A stretch of 64,000 bases of DNA from Thermoflexibacter ruber (GCF_900113045.1 NZ_FONY01000001.1:62001-126000); one strand, 5' to 3'. Counted from the first letter of the stretch, positions 1-9,762 are shown. The notes: generated by a model not told the origin, from the sequence alone. Numbers and translations are program-made.

Positions 1-498
1 GTCCTACCTATTGTTATTTTCTGTGCCAGAGTAACCGATGTTTCTCTCTCTACTCTTCGCGTAATGTTTGTAGCTGGCGGCAGACGGAAAATTGCCCCGC
101 TTTTGGGTTTTTTTGAAGCCATGATTTGGATACTGATGATAGGGCAAATTATGAAAAATTTAGGCAATGTGCTAACATATTTTGGCTATGCGGGCGGTTT
201 TGCTACAGGAACTTTTGTAGGAATGTATATTGAAAACAAATTGGCATTGGGCAAGGTAATTGTAAGAATTATTACTAAAAACGAAGCCGTAGAGTTAGTT
301 AAAATGCTGACTGTGTCTAAGTTTGGCTTTACCAATATCAAAGCAGAGGGCAAATATGGAGATGTAAACGTAATTTTTTCTGTCCTGAAACGCCAAGATT
401 TGCCTGAGTTTGTTGCTTTGATAGACAAACACCACCCCAACGCTTTTTACACAATCGAGAATGTTCGCTATGTACGAGATTTAAAAAATTTGATATGA
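1..498 (+). CDS. UPF0316 / DUF2179 membrane protein, 5' end cut by the window
   Basis: The reading frame is open from base 1, so the gene starts upstream. Its first visible residues (VLPIVIFCARVTDVSLSTLR) match the N-terminal part of the UPF0316 family, in which a membrane segment and DUF5698 precede a C-terminal DUF2179 domain. An ATG at 64 is internal to that conserved block and is not the true start. Two hydrophobic segments lie before the GTFVGMYIENKLALG motif, and the soluble DUF2179 part occupies roughly the last 80 residues. The function of the family is unknown. It overlaps the next gene by 4 bases (ATGA at 495), suggesting translational coupling with the EI24 protein. Confidence 0.85.
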   Translation, partial: VLPIVIFCARVTDVSLSTLRVMFVAGGRRKIAPLLGFFEAMIWILMIGQIMKNLGNVLTYFGYAGGFATGTFVGMYIENKLALGKVIVRIITKNEAVELVKMLTVSKFGFTNIKAEGKYGDVNVIFSVLKRQDLPEFVALIDKHHPNAFYTIENVRYVRDLKNLI

Positions 499-1250
499 GG
501 CAGTTCTTCAGAGAATTTTGGCTGGGTATCTCGACTTATTCCTCAGCGATTGACTTTATCAAAAAACATAAGCTAAGAACTTATTTTTTGCTTCCTGCTA
601 TTTTCAGTGTCTTGATTTTCATTGGATTAGCCTTTGTGGCTTACTTTTATATAGAAGAACTGATGACTTACTTAGACCGTCTGCTCAACAAGACCTCTCT
701 GGAAGGTTTTTGGTACAAAATAGCCCAATGGATAGTCAATACCTTAGTTTGGTTATTTGCAGGACTTGCCTACCTCAAACTTTATCGCTACCTCATGCTT
801 ATCTTGCTTTCTCCTTTTCTGGGCTTGATAGCCAATAAAGTGCAAGACATTTTACACCAACAAGAAGCCCCTTTTGACCTTCCTCAGCTACTCAAAGATG
901 TACTCAGAGGAGTGTTGATTAGCTTACGAAATTTGGTTTGGGAACTACTTTTTACCTCTATTCTCATGTTTTTGAGTCTTGTTGTTCCTTTCCTGTCCCC
1001 TTTTACCATAGTACTGATTTTACTAATAGAAAGCTATTATATAGGCTTTTCTATGATAGACTACCGCAACGAGTACAAAAAGATTCCCTTTCGCCAAAGT
1101 ATTCTCATCGTAAGGAAGCACAGAGGTTTTGCCATCGCTAATGGATTGGTTTTCAACTTACTCATTCTTATTCCTGTGGTAGGTGTGCTTTTCGCTCCTG
1201 CCCTGAGTGCGGTAGCCGCAGGCATAGGGATAGAGAAAATAGAACATTAA
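495..1250 (+). CDS. EI24-domain (CysZ-like) integral membrane protein
   Basis: This 251-residue protein has several long hydrophobic segments (about residues 30-55, 85-115, 145-180 and 215-245). The motif GLIANKVQDILHQQ after the second segment is typical of the EI24/CysZ family. CysZ proteins take up sulfate in proteobacteria, but many Bacteroidetes homologues have no demonstrated substrate, so a transport role is inferred only. The ATG overlaps the stop of the UPF0316 gene, so the two are probably one operon. A 64-base gap of weak coding potential separates it from the TPR gene. Confidence 0.75.
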   Translation: MRQFFREFWLGISTYSSAIDFIKKHKLRTYFLLPAIFSVLIFIGLAFVAYFYIEELMTYLDRLLNKTSLEGFWYKIAQWIVNTLVWLFAGLAYLKLYRYLMLILLSPFLGLIANKVQDILHQQEAPFDLPQLLKDVLRGVLISLRNLVWELLFTSILMFLSLVVPFLSPFTIVLILLIESYYIGFSMIDYRNEYKKIPFRQSILIVRKHRGFAIANGLVFNLLILIPVVGVLFAPALSAVAAGIGIEKIEH

Positions 1251-1347
1251 AAATCGTTAAGAAAATACTTTTGCCAAACGATTTATTTCTAAAATCCGTT
1301 TTGTTAAGATAAATTTGAACCTGCATTTTTTAGAGCCAATACAAGTT

Positions 1348-2529
1348 ATGAGAAAAAATATTTTTCTGTATCTCCTTCTTATACTCACTTTCAATGACTT
1401 ACACGCTCAGCGATTGCCTGAAATGGACAGTGTAGATATGTTATTGACCAATATGGCTATTCAGATAGAATGTACGGCAGGCGTAAATGACTTATACAAT
1501 TTTAAATTCAGTCGCGCAGAAAGCCAATTTGGCTGGCTCAGACGTAAGTACCCAGAACATCCGCTTCCCTACTTCCTTATGGGTTTGAGCAACTGGTGGA
1601 AGATAGTACCTAACATAGACAATGAAAAATACGATGCTAAGTTTTTAGCTTATATGGACTCCTCTATCGCCAAAGCTGAGGCTTTATACGAAAAAAATAA
1701 TAAAAACCCCGAAGCCGCTTTTTTCCTTGCTGCCGCTTATGGATTCAAAGGAAGGCTTTTTTCTGAAAGAAAGCAGTGGACAAAAGCTACTTTTGCAGGA
1801 AAAAATGCCATTAAATACATGGAAAAAGCCATAGATAAAAGCGAACTAAGCATTGAGTTTCTGTTTGGCGATGCCCTTTACAACTACTTTGCAGAATGGA
1901 TACCTCAGAATTATAAGTTTTTAAAACCCGTGTTATGGTTTTTTAGGAAAGGAGATAGAAAAAAAGGATTGCAACAGTTAGAAAAAGTTGCCAGTGATGC
2001 TTTTTACACCAAAACGGAAGCCCAATACTTTTTGATGCGTATTTATCCTGACGAAGAGATGAGTCATAAGGCATTTGAAATGTCTAAATATCTATATAAA
2101 ACTTTCCCTGACAATGCCTACTTCCATCGCTACTATGCCAGAATGTTGTACCAAAATGGTGAAATGCACGAGTTAGAACCTGTTTCCTTAGATATTATCA
2201 GTAAAATTGACTCAAATAGAGTAGGCTACGAGGAGATTAGTGGTCGCTATGCTGCCTTTTTCTTGGGACACATCTACCGCATCAAAGGTGATAAGGAAAA
2301 AGCAAAGCATTACTACCAAAGAACCGTACAATTTACAGAGAAAACTAAATCTTTTGATGCAGGCTACTATCACTATGCAATGGCGGAGCTGGCTCACTAT
2401 GCTGATAAAGAAAAAAATATCTCTTTGGCAAAGCAATATTATGAAAAAATTAAAGAGCATACCGACAAAAATCATATCTTGCATAAGGAAGCTAAAGAAT
2501 ATCTGAAAAAAAACAAAAAAAATAGTTGA
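1348..2529 (+). CDS. exported tetratricopeptide-repeat protein
   Basis: The ATG at 1348 opens a clear signal peptide (MRKNIFLYLLLILTF, cleavage near LHAQ). The frame could extend to a TTG at 1315, but that would put charged residues ahead of the signal, so 1348 is preferred. The mature protein of about 375 residues is rich in aromatic, alanine and lysine helices of TPR type, such as AEALYEKNNKNPEAAFFLAA and GDKEKAKHYYQRTVQF. No catalytic motif was seen; the role is probably a periplasmic scaffold. Only 12 bases separate it from rffA, so co-transcription is likely. Confidence 0.75.
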   Translation: MRKNIFLYLLLILTFNDLHAQRLPEMDSVDMLLTNMAIQIECTAGVNDLYNFKFSRAESQFGWLRRKYPEHPLPYFLMGLSNWWKIVPNIDNEKYDAKFLAYMDSSIAKAEALYEKNNKNPEAAFFLAAAYGFKGRLFSERKQWTKATFAGKNAIKYMEKAIDKSELSIEFLFGDALYNYFAEWIPQNYKFLKPVLWFFRKGDRKKGLQQLEKVASDAFYTKTEAQYFLMRIYPDEEMSHKAFEMSKYLYKTFPDNAYFHRYYARMLYQNGEMHELEPVSLDIISKIDSNRVGYEEISGRYAAFFLGHIYRIKGDKEKAKHYYQRTVQFTEKTKSFDAGYYHYAMAELAHYADKEKNISLAKQYYEKIKEHTDKNHILHKEAKEYLKKNKKNS

Positions 2530-2541
2530 TTCCCTGTTTTT

Positions 2542-3675
2542 ATGCACATTCCGTTTAATAAGCCTTACCTTTCTGGCAAGGAAATAGAATACATCATAGA
2601 GTCTGTTAATTCTTTGAAAATCTCGGGCGACGGGCTATTTACCAAGAAATGTCATCAATTTTTCGAGCAAAAATATGGATTCTCCAAATGCCTACTTACT
2701 ACCTCTTGCACAGATGCACTGGAAATGGCGGCACTACTCATAGACATTCAGCCCAATGATGAGGTCATCATGCCCTCTTTTACTTTTGTATCCACAGCAA
2801 ATGCCTTTGTACTGAGAGGAGCAAAAATCATATTTGCTGACAGTCTTGCCTCTCACCCCAATATTGACGCAGACGCTCTCGAGGCTCTCATTACGCCTAA
2901 GACTAAAGCTATCGTAGTCGTACACTATGCAGGGGTGGCTTGTGAAATGAACAAAATCAATGAATTAGCCCAAAAATATAATTTGTATGTCATCGAAGAT
3001 GCCGCCCAAGCCATAGATTCTTTTTATCAAAATAAACCTTTGGGTAGCATTGGACATTTTGGGGCGTTCTCTTTTCACGAAACCAAAAATTTGATTGCTG
3101 GCGAGGGAGGCATGCTGACTATCAATGCCCCCCAATTCATAAAAAGAGCTGAAATAATCCGAGAAAAAGGAACAAATCGCTCAGCTTTCTTTCGCGGCGA
3201 AGTGGACAAATACAACTGGGTGGACTTAGGTTCGTCTTTTCTTCCTTCGGACATTATTGCCGCTTTTTTGTACGCTCAGTTAGAAAACTTGGAGGACATT
3301 CAAAACAAAAGAAAACACATTTGGCAAACCTATTTTTCTCACTTTCAAGAACTCAAAGAAAATTGCCAAGTGGATTTACCTTATATTCCTGATTATGCGA
3401 CCAATAATGCACATATCTTTTATTTGGTATGCAAGGATATAGAGCAGAGAAACCAACTCATTCAGTTTTGTAAACAACAGGATGTAAACTTAGTTTTTCA
3501 CTACATTTCTTTGCATAAAAGTCCTTTTTATGTTTCTAAACATGGCTTGCGAGAACTTCCCAATGCGGATAGGTTTTCTGATTGCTTAGTACGTCTGCCT
3601 TTATTCTATGAGATGAAGGATAGTCAGTTAGAAAAAGTTGTCCAGTGTGTTATAGATTTTTTTAAGAAGAAATAA
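2542..3675 (+). CDS. rffA: dTDP-4-amino-4,6-dideoxygalactose transaminase (DegT/DnrJ family)
   Basis: This is a PLP-dependent sugar aminotransferase of 377 residues, the full family length. The N-terminal IPFNKPYLSGKE and the block TTSCTDALEMAALL are characteristic of RffA/WecE. Asp153 in VIEDAAQAIDS should contact the pyridinium nitrogen. Lys182 in FHETKNLIAGEGG is the expected Schiff-base lysine. The family converts dTDP-4-keto-6-deoxyglucose to the 4-amino sugar used in surface polysaccharides. No other dTDP-sugar gene is adjacent, so the final polysaccharide is unknown. A perfect hairpin terminator starts at the stop codon. Confidence 0.88.
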   Translation: MHIPFNKPYLSGKEIEYIIESVNSLKISGDGLFTKKCHQFFEQKYGFSKCLLTTSCTDALEMAALLIDIQPNDEVIMPSFTFVSTANAFVLRGAKIIFADSLASHPNIDADALEALITPKTKAIVVVHYAGVACEMNKINELAQKYNLYVIEDAAQAIDSFYQNKPLGSIGHFGAFSFHETKNLIAGEGGMLTINAPQFIKRAEIIREKGTNRSAFFRGEVDKYNWVDLGSSFLPSDIIAAFLYAQLENLEDIQNKRKHIWQTYFSHFQELKENCQVDLPYIPDYATNNAHIFYLVCKDIEQRNQLIQFCKQQDVNLVFHYISLHKSPFYVSKHGLRELPNADRFSDCLVRLPLFYEMKDSQLEKVVQCVIDFFKKK

Positions 3676-3715
3676 AAAGAAGTTCTACCTGTTAAAGCAA
3701 GGTAGAACTTCTTTT
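3675..3715. terminator. bidirectional intrinsic terminator between rffA and the MFS gene
   Basis: A perfect 16-bp stem (3675-3690 with 3700-3715) has a 9-base loop. The arms begin with AAAA and end with TTTT, so the hairpin works on both strands. It lies between convergent genes. Confidence 0.85.
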
Positions 3716-3779
3716 ACTGAATTGCTGTATTTATCTAATTGCTAAGTTTCTAATGGATAAACTTGGACTTATCACCTAA

Positions 3780-4976
3780 TCAATGACTTGCAGATGCTAA
3801 ACTCTCAGGAGCTTTCTTGCGATATACAGCGTGCAAAGCACCAAAAGCCACTATAAGAATCATAGGTAGAAAAGAAGTATAACGCATGGCAGTTTGTCCC
3901 CCCATTTCTCCAAAGACAGAACCCATGATAGGCAATACGATTGAAACAGAAAACATACCAGCCCCACCCATAATTGCCAAGCCAAGCGCACCTGTCTTAG
4001 GCATATACTCTGAAACAAAGCCCAGCATAGTAGGCCAGAAAAAGCAAATACCTACTGCAAAAATACCTGCTGCCACAAAAGCCGTCATGCCACTTGCGCT
4101 GCTCAGCCAGAAAAGTCCTATCGCAGAGAAAATAGCAGAGAAAAGCAACATACCCGTAGTAGAAAGCCTATGTACCACTTGCCCTGCAAAAGTTCTGCCT
4201 ATAGCCATGATACCATTGATAAATGCCAATACTAAAATACCTGAAACCCCTGCACCCTGAAGCAAGGCATCTATCCATTGATTGGTGCCTAATTCTGTAG
4301 CAGCAGTTAAAAACATACAGAGTACCATGAAAATAAATAAAGGCTTCACACACTCTTTGAACATATCGCCTGTAGATACGCCCATAGCTACGCGTTCAGT
4401 TTCAGGGAATTTTTGTTTCCAAAATAAGTACGCATAGATAGCCGCAGGAATCAGCATAGTGAGCATGTGTATTTTCCAACCTAAGCCTATTTCTCTGAAC
4501 AGAGCTACTACAATACTACCGATTACAATGCCTCCGGGAAACCATACGTGAAAGGCGTTTAGTTTTTCCACTTTCTTGTCAGGATAAAGAGTAGCTACTA
4601 AGGGGTTGCAAGCGGCTTCTACTAAACCATTTCCTACCCCTACCAACAAGGTAGAAATAAATAGCGGATAGAAACCTCCTAAAGGTGCAGAAAAAATAGT
4701 AAGGATAATTCCCAATACGTGTCCTGCAAAGGCAAACCACAATAACCTACCCATGCCCAAAATGTCGCAAAGTGGTCCTCCAAAAATCATAGCCAAAGTG
4801 AATCCCCAAAAAGCAGGAGCAAAGGCAAGACCATACTCGGCTTCTGAAAGATTAAACTCAGCTCTGAAATCGGCATCTCCCAATAGCCCTCCACGAATAG
4901 CAAAAGACATGGCTGTAACGATGAGTGCAATTCTACTTGCTAAAAATAAACGATTAGCGTTCACATTCATTTCCAT
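3780..4976 (-). CDS. MFS transporter, sugar-permease-like
   Basis: This 398-residue protein has about twelve hydrophobic segments with the two-halves pattern of the major facilitator superfamily. GGPLCDILGMGRLLW after the second segment is the loop 2-3 motif A region. The sequence GNGLVEAACNPLVATLYPDKK is typical of the FucP-like/sugar MFS group, in which an N-P pair in the fifth helix is conserved. The substrate cannot be read from sequence. The start is the ATG at 4976, with a second ATG two codons later also possible. A good promoter is seen upstream (5031-5062). It is a single-gene unit ending at the shared terminator. Confidence 0.8.
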   Translation of the reverse strand: MEMNVNANRLFLASRIALIVTAMSFAIRGGLLGDADFRAEFNLSEAEYGLAFAPAFWGFTLAMIFGGPLCDILGMGRLLWFAFAGHVLGIILTIFSAPLGGFYPLFISTLLVGVGNGLVEAACNPLVATLYPDKKVEKLNAFHVWFPGGIVIGSIVVALFREIGLGWKIHMLTMLIPAAIYAYLFWKQKFPETERVAMGVSTGDMFKECVKPLFIFMVLCMFLTAATELGTNQWIDALLQGAGVSGILVLAFINGIMAIGRTFAGQVVHRLSTTGMLLFSAIFSAIGLFWLSSASGMTAFVAAGIFAVGICFFWPTMLGFVSEYMPKTGALGLAIMGGAGMFSVSIVLPIMGSVFGEMGGQTAMRYTSFLPMILIVAFGALHAVYRKKAPESLASASH

Positions 4977-5030
4977 ATTTTTATTTCATTTTAAGTTTAG
5001 TATGTAAGTAATTTTCAAAATAAAATTTCT

Positions 5031-5062
5031 CAAATCTAAAACGATTGCAAAATAAAATTCAA
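5031..5062 (-). promoter_or_regulatory. Bacteroidetes-type promoter for the MFS gene
   Basis: On the minus strand a -33 TTG (5060-5062) and a -7 TAGATTTG (5031-5038) are separated by 21 bases, inside the 17-23 range of the phylum consensus. The predicted start of transcription is near 5024, giving a leader of about 48 bases. Confidence 0.6.
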
Positions 5063-5220
5063 CAATTTTTTCAAAATATTTGAGCATTTGGCAAAATAAT
5101 TTTTAAAAATTTACTTTCTTTATCTTCTGCCAATTTGTCATAGAAAAGTAGGGAGGTGCAAGATTTGTGAAAGGCATTGGGAAGTCAAAGAATCTAAACT
5201 TTAATTTTATTCAAAAACAC

Positions 5221-5790
5221 ATGGAATTAGAAAATCTCGTTGAAAAAATAGGTAGTTTTCCCAGTATTGAAAAAAAGCTGCTTGAGCAACGCAAAATCTT
5301 TCTTTGGGGCGTAGTAGATGATAACTCGGCGAAACACGTCATAGACCGACTTTTCTACTTAGAACTCGAGAAGCCCGGAGAAGAAATTACCCTCTATATC
5401 AATAGCCCTGGTGGCATGGTTACTTCAGGTTTTGCCATTCACGATTCTATGAAAGCCATTACCTCCCCTGTTTCTACGGTTTGCATGGGTTTAGCCGCCT
5501 CTATGGGGTCTATTTTGCTCTCCGCAGGTGCAAAAGGCAAGCGTTTTGTTTATCCTTACGCCCGAGTAATGATTCACCAACCAAGCGGAGGAGCGCAAGG
5601 GACAACTTCAGATATAGAAATTGCAACCAAAGAAATATTGAAAATCAAAGAATTAGGTGCAAAAATCTTATCTGAAAACTGTAACCAACCCTATGAGCGA
5701 GTGATGAAAGACATGAATCGCGATTATTGGATGAATGCAGAAGAATCTGTTGCTTATGGCATTGTGGATGGCATTTTAACAAAGTTTTAG
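5221..5790 (+). CDS. clpP: ATP-dependent Clp protease proteolytic subunit
   Basis: This is the serine peptidase ring of the Clp protease, which degrades unfolded or tagged cytoplasmic proteins with ClpX/ClpA-type unfoldases. From the ATG at 5221 it is 189 residues, close to the normal mature size. The catalytic triad is visible: Ser95 (GLAASMGS), His119 (MIHQPSGG) and Asp168 (MNRDYWMNAEE). A GTG at 5167 would add 18 residues unlike the family and is rejected. No clpX or tig lies next to it. Several Bacteroidetes carry more than one clpP, so this may be a second paralogue. Confidence 0.9.
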   Translation: MELENLVEKIGSFPSIEKKLLEQRKIFLWGVVDDNSAKHVIDRLFYLELEKPGEEITLYINSPGGMVTSGFAIHDSMKAITSPVSTVCMGLAASMGSILLSAGAKGKRFVYPYARVMIHQPSGGAQGTTSDIEIATKEILKIKELGAKILSENCNQPYERVMKDMNRDYWMNAEESVAYGIVDGILTKF

Positions 5791-5905
5791 GTCAATCTAA
5801 TTTCTCGACTCTGTACCCTAATAACGTTTGTAAGTCTGTGGTCTTATGAACGTTATTTGTTTTCACTATATTCAAAATCGCATATTTAAAACTTTATCAG
5901 TATTC

Positions 5906-6616
5906 ATGAAAAAAGTTGATATTTGCCTTTCCCCTAATCTACTGAATTTATACAAATTGGAAGAAAAAATAGTGGTAATAGTAGATATACTCAGAGCTAC
6001 TTCTTGTATGGTAGCGGGTCTGGCAAGTGGTGTAAAAAGCATTACCCCTGTCGCAAGTTTGGAAGAGTGTACTAACCTAATGGAGCAGGGTTTCATAGGA
6101 GCGGGAGAACGCAATGGACACAGAGTAGAAGGATTTGACTTAGGAAATTCACCTTTTGAGTACATGAGTGAGGCAGTCAGAGAGAAGAAAGTTGCTATGA
6201 CTACCACCAACGGCACGCAAGCCTTAGTGCTTTCCAAAGGAGCAGAGCAAATACTTATCGGTGCGTTCTTAAACCTTTCTTTTTTAGCTAATTATTTAAA
6301 AAAGCAAAATAACGATGTACTAATCGTTTGTGCAGGCTGGAAGGGCAAGTTTTGCATAGAAGATACGCTTTTTGCAGGTGCCTTGGCAAAAGAACTTGAA
6401 AATGACTTCCACAGCGAAGATGACAGCGTACTGGCGGCCCAAACACTTTATGAAGTAGCTCAAAATGATATGTACAGTTACTTACTCCAATCCTCTCACT
6501 ACAAACGCCTGAGCCACTTAGAAGGAGGAAAAGATGTAGAATTTTGTATCCAAAAAGACAAATTTGAGGTAATCCCCGTACTGAAAGGGCAGGAAATTGT
6601 ACTTTGGGAAGGCTAA
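5906..6616 (+). CDS. comB: 2-phosphosulfolactate phosphatase family (ComB)
   Basis: This 236-residue protein carries all the main ComB motifs: VDILRATSC (Asp27, Arg30), GERNGHRVEGFDLGNSP, MTTTNGTQAL and CAGWKGKFCIEDTLFAGAL. ComB hydrolyses (R)-2-phospho-3-sulfolactate to sulfolactate in the archaeal coenzyme M pathway. In bacteria without coenzyme M it is linked to sulfolactate or other sulfonate metabolism, and the Bacteroidetes role is unproven. The ATG at 5906 is chosen because the upstream ATG at 5846 adds 20 residues outside the family. The stop codon overlaps that of the convergent prmA gene. Confidence 0.85.
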   Translation: MKKVDICLSPNLLNLYKLEEKIVVIVDILRATSCMVAGLASGVKSITPVASLEECTNLMEQGFIGAGERNGHRVEGFDLGNSPFEYMSEAVREKKVAMTTTNGTQALVLSKGAEQILIGAFLNLSFLANYLKKQNNDVLIVCAGWKGKFCIEDTLFAGALAKELENDFHSEDDSVLAAQTLYEVAQNDMYSYLLQSSHYKRLSHLEGGKDVEFCIQKDKFEVIPVLKGQEIVLWEG

Positions 6617-7449
6617 TATTTTTTCATCAATAGTGCCGTCCAGTTATTTTTTACTAAGTGTTTTTGCAAATTTAAGCCAAGTTTTCCCCCTTCTGTTACT
6701 ATTTGGGGGATTTCATGCTCATAAAACCCACTCAAAAGGAGTAGCCCTCCTTTGAGCAAAAGTTGGCTGTAAATCGGCATTTCAGCAAGCAGAATATTCA
6801 AATTGATGTTAGCTAATACTACATCAAAATCACAAGTCTGAATCTGAGCAGCAGTACCATGAAAGACGTAAAACTTACTCAAAGAGAATCCATTGACTTG
6901 TATGTTTTCCTTTGCATTGGCTACTGCCCAGTCCTCTACATCACAAGCAATGACTTCTTTTGCTCCTTTTTTTAAAGCCATAATGGAGAGAATACCCGTC
7001 CCACAGCCGATGTCAGCTACTTTTTTCCCTTCTAAGTCCAAGTTCATCAGCTGTTCCACACACAAAGCAGTCGTTTCGTGATGACCTGTGCCAAAAGACA
7101 TTTTAGGATTGATAATAATATCGTACTCAAAGTTTTTATCTAAAGCATGAAAATCTGCTCTAATAACACAATTTTCTCCAATAAAAACAGGCTCGTAGTT
7201 CTCTTCCCAAGTCTTATTCCAGTTTTGCTTAGGTTCTCGCTCAAGCTGGTATTCTAATTTAGTGAGTTGCTTATATTTTTCTAAAATAACCTGTGTGGCT
7301 TCTTGGTCAAATTTTTCTTCTTCTATGGACGTAAAAAAAACACCCTCGCTTTCTTCCCAAAAGCTATCAAAGCCAATTTCTGCTAATTCAAATTGGAGCA
7401 GATCTGCAAAATCTCTATCAATAAAAACTTTGAGTAGGATAAAAAACAT
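6613..7449 (-). CDS. prmA: ribosomal protein L11 methyltransferase
   Basis: This 278-residue class I SAM-dependent methyltransferase has the PrmA-specific SFGTGHHET (118-126), motif I VADIGCGTGILS (144-155), the acidic CDVEDWAVANAKEN and the ANINLNILL loop (about 213-221). PrmA trimethylates lysines and the N-terminus of ribosomal protein L11. The N-terminal 100 residues form the substrate-recognition domain. It ends head-on against comB with the two stop codons sharing bases 6614-6615, and it lies 26 bases downstream of the thiolase gene, probably in the same transcript. Confidence 0.92.
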   Translation of the reverse strand: MFFILLKVFIDRDFADLLQFELAEIGFDSFWEESEGVFFTSIEEEKFDQEATQVILEKYKQLTKLEYQLEREPKQNWNKTWEENYEPVFIGENCVIRADFHALDKNFEYDIIINPKMSFGTGHHETTALCVEQLMNLDLEGKKVADIGCGTGILSIMALKKGAKEVIACDVEDWAVANAKENIQVNGFSLSKFYVFHGTAAQIQTCDFDVVLANINLNILLAEMPIYSQLLLKGGLLLLSGFYEHEIPQIVTEGGKLGLNLQKHLVKNNWTALLMKKY

Positions 7450-7475
7450 GACTTTTCTTTGTGCTAAAAACCTTA

Positions 7476-8654
7476 TTATAACCTTTCAATTATCATGGCA
7501 GAAGCCCCACCACCCCCATTGCAAATAGCTGCTAAGCCATATTTACCATTTTTTTGATGCAAGACATTGGTCAAAGTGCCTACTATCCTCGCTCCAGAGC
7601 AACCCAGAGGGTGTCCAAGAGCCACAGCTCCCCCAAAAACATTCACTTTGGCAACGTCTATTCCCATAATTTTGTTAAAAGCCAAAGCTACCACAGCAAA
7701 AGCCTCATTGACTTCAAAATAATCTATTTGAGCAAGGTTCATTCCTGCTAATTGCAGGGCTTTATTGGCGGCAAGGGTCGGGGCTGTTGTGAACCACTCT
7801 GGCTCTTGTGCAGCATCGGCAAAAGCAACTATCCTTGCCAAAGGCTTCACATTGAGTTCTTTAACTTTGTCCTCACTCATCACTACCAAAGCGCATGCTC
7901 CATCGTTAATCGTAGAGGCGTTGGCGGCGGTTACTGTCCCATCTTTAGAAAAAACAGGTTTTAGCGTAGGTATTTTGGCAAAATCTACATTTTTATACTC
8001 CTCGTCTTCGAGTAGTTGTATAGGCTCGCCTTTGCGTTGAGGCACACTTACGGCTACCATTTCATTTCTGAGCCAAGCGTTTTGTGTAGCCTCAGCAGCG
8101 CGCTGATAGGATTGGATAGCGTAGGCGTCCTGCTCCTCTCTGCTAATATCATATTTCTTAGCGGTATTATCTGCTGAGATGCCCATAGCTGTTTTATTAT
8201 ATACATCAGTTAGCCCGTCAAAAGCCAAACCGTCTATTAGCTCAGCATTGCCGTATTTGTAGCCAAAGCGTGCCTTAGGTACGTAGTAAGGCACATTGCT
8301 CATGCTTTCCATGCCGCCTGCCACCATGATGTCTGCACCACCCGTCATAATGTTTTGAGTAGCGAGCATAATAGCTTTCATTCCAGAAGCACAAACTTTA
8401 TTGATAGTAGTGCAAGGAGTATGTTTGCTCAAACCTGCAAATATAGCTGCTTGACGTGCAGGGGCTTGCCCTAAACCTGCCGAGATGACATTGCCCATAT
8501 AAACTTCATTGACTATATTAGGGTCTATCCCTGCCTTTTCTACCGCTCCTTTGACGGCAATCGCCCCCAATTGGGTAGCGGAAAAACCTGCTAATACACC
8601 TCCAAAACTGCCCATTGGCGTTCTTACTGCCGAAACGATATATACGGATTTCAT
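7476..8654 (-). CDS. acetyl-CoA C-acetyltransferase (thiolase)
   Basis: This is a full-length 392-residue thiolase of the AtoB/ThlA type. The nucleophile is Cys88 ([10 protein letters not shown]), the second active-site histidine is His348 ([16 protein letters not shown]), and the acid-base cysteine is Cys378 (CNGGGGAS). It condenses or cleaves acetoacetyl-CoA. No beta-oxidation or butyrate partner genes are adjacent, so the pathway direction cannot be decided here. It appears to be the first gene of a transcript continuing into prmA. Confidence 0.9.
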   Translation of the reverse strand: MKSVYIVSAVRTPMGSFGGVLAGFSATQLGAIAVKGAVEKAGIDPNIVNEVYMGNVISAGLGQAPARQAAIFAGLSKHTPCTTINKVCASGMKAIMLATQNIMTGGADIMVAGGMESMSNVPYYVPKARFGYKYGNAELIDGLAFDGLTDVYNKTAMGISADNTAKKYDISREEQDAYAIQSYQRAAEATQNAWLRNEMVAVSVPQRKGEPIQLLEDEEYKNVDFAKIPTLKPVFSKDGTVTAANASTINDGACALVVMSEDKVKELNVKPLARIVAFADAAQEPEWFTTAPTLAANKALQLAGMNLAQIDYFEVNEAFAVVALAFNKIMGIDVAKVNVFGGAVALGHPLGCSGARIVGTLTNVLHQKNGKYGLAAICNGGGGASAMIIERL

Positions 8655-8730
8655 ATCATTGTTGATTGGTTAAGTGATTGTAAAAGTTAATATTAAGTAC
8701 TTGTTAAACAGCTAAAACTAAACGTCTTGC

Positions 8731-9762
8731 TTAATCCTCTAAGGCATTGGTCAAAAAAGTATTTTTTAGTAATATCCAGAGTAAAAAAACAAGTAAGCCC
8801 CACATGAGATAAATTTGATAAAAGTCTTTGGTGTCTTTGAAGCGAGTTTCCTTAATCTCAGCTTTTTCATAACGGTCTATGCGGGCAAAAACCTCTTGAA
8901 GGGTCTTGTTATCCTCAGCCCTAAAATATTGTCCATCGCCTATTTGAGCAATCCTTCTGAGGGTAGTTTCGTCCATAGTATTTTCTACGTAGCGAGTACG
9001 TCCAAACATATCTGTTCCAAAGGGAACGGGACCTTCCTTACCTACGCCGATAGTATAAAGTTTGCAACTATAAGCATGAGCTAACTCTGCCGCTGTAATA
9101 GGGTCTATACTTCCTGCTGTATTTTCACCGTCGCTCAGTAGAATAATCACTTTTGACTTGGCAGAGGATTCTCTCATGCGATTAGTCGCTACTGCTAAGG
9201 CACTTCCAATAGCAGTTCCCCGATTCTGCACCATGTCAAAATTTATCTCACTGACATAAGTTTTGAGCAAATTGTAGTCAGTAGTAAGCGGAGCAAGCGA
9301 ATAAGCATCTCCCGAGAAAACTACTATTCCTATCCTATCTTGGAATCTGCCTTTGATAAAGTTCAATGCCACATTTTTGGCGGCTTCCAGACGATTAGGC
9401 TTAAAATCCTCGATTTGCATAGACTCTGAAATGTCTAAGGCTAATATGATGTCTATGCCTTCTGTAAATCTATCTACTTTTTCATCAGTAATTTGAGGAC
9501 GTGCCAAAGCTACTAAAATCAAGGCTATGAAAATCAGCATAAGCATACTCGGGATATGCCTTAGAAAAGCCACAGGACTTGAAACTACTTCTCTTTCAAT
9601 CAGTGCTATCTCTAATTTTTGTCGTGATTTGAAGTGCAAGAGCCACCTCATAATGTAGGGCAAGGGGAGCAGCAAAATTCCATACAAGTAGGCAGGGCTC
9701 TCCCAAGAAAACTGCTGAATTTGGGAAGGTAAAAACCATTGTAAAGAAAACCACTCAAGCAT
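8731..9762 (-). CDS. batA: BatA-like membrane protein with VWA domain
   Basis: This 343-residue protein has hydrophobic segments near 25-42 and 70-88, then a von Willebrand factor A domain and a final transmembrane helix near 318-336. The metal-binding MIDAS motif is intact: ILALDISESMQIEDF, with Asp110, Ser112 and Ser114. A second MIDAS region is LLSDGENTAGSIDP. This arrangement is that of BatA from the Bacteroides aerotolerance operon, where VWA proteins work with a MoxR AAA ATPase. It overlaps the upstream gene by 8 bases. The usual moxR, DUF58 and batB genes are not adjacent. Confidence 0.82.
   Translation of the reverse strand: MLEWFSLQWFLPSQIQQFSWESPAYLYGILLLPLPYIMRWLLHFKSRQKLEIALIEREVVSSPVAFLRHIPSMLMLIFIALILVALARPQITDEKVDRFTEGIDIILALDISESMQIEDFKPNRLEAAKNVALNFIKGRFQDRIGIVVFSGDAYSLAPLTTDYNLLKTYVSEINFDMVQNRGTAIGSALAVATNRMRESSAKSKVIILLSDGENTAGSIDPITAAELAHAYSCKLYTIGVGKEGPVPFGTDMFGRTRYVENTMDETTLRRIAQIGDGQYFRAEDNKTLQEVFARIDRYEKAEIKETRFKDTKDFYQIYLMWGLLVFLLWILLKNTFLTNALED

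Noticed and set aside
1315-1347. TTG start upstream of the TPR protein
   Set aside because: It would place polar residues before a clear signal peptide; the ATG at 1348 fits better.
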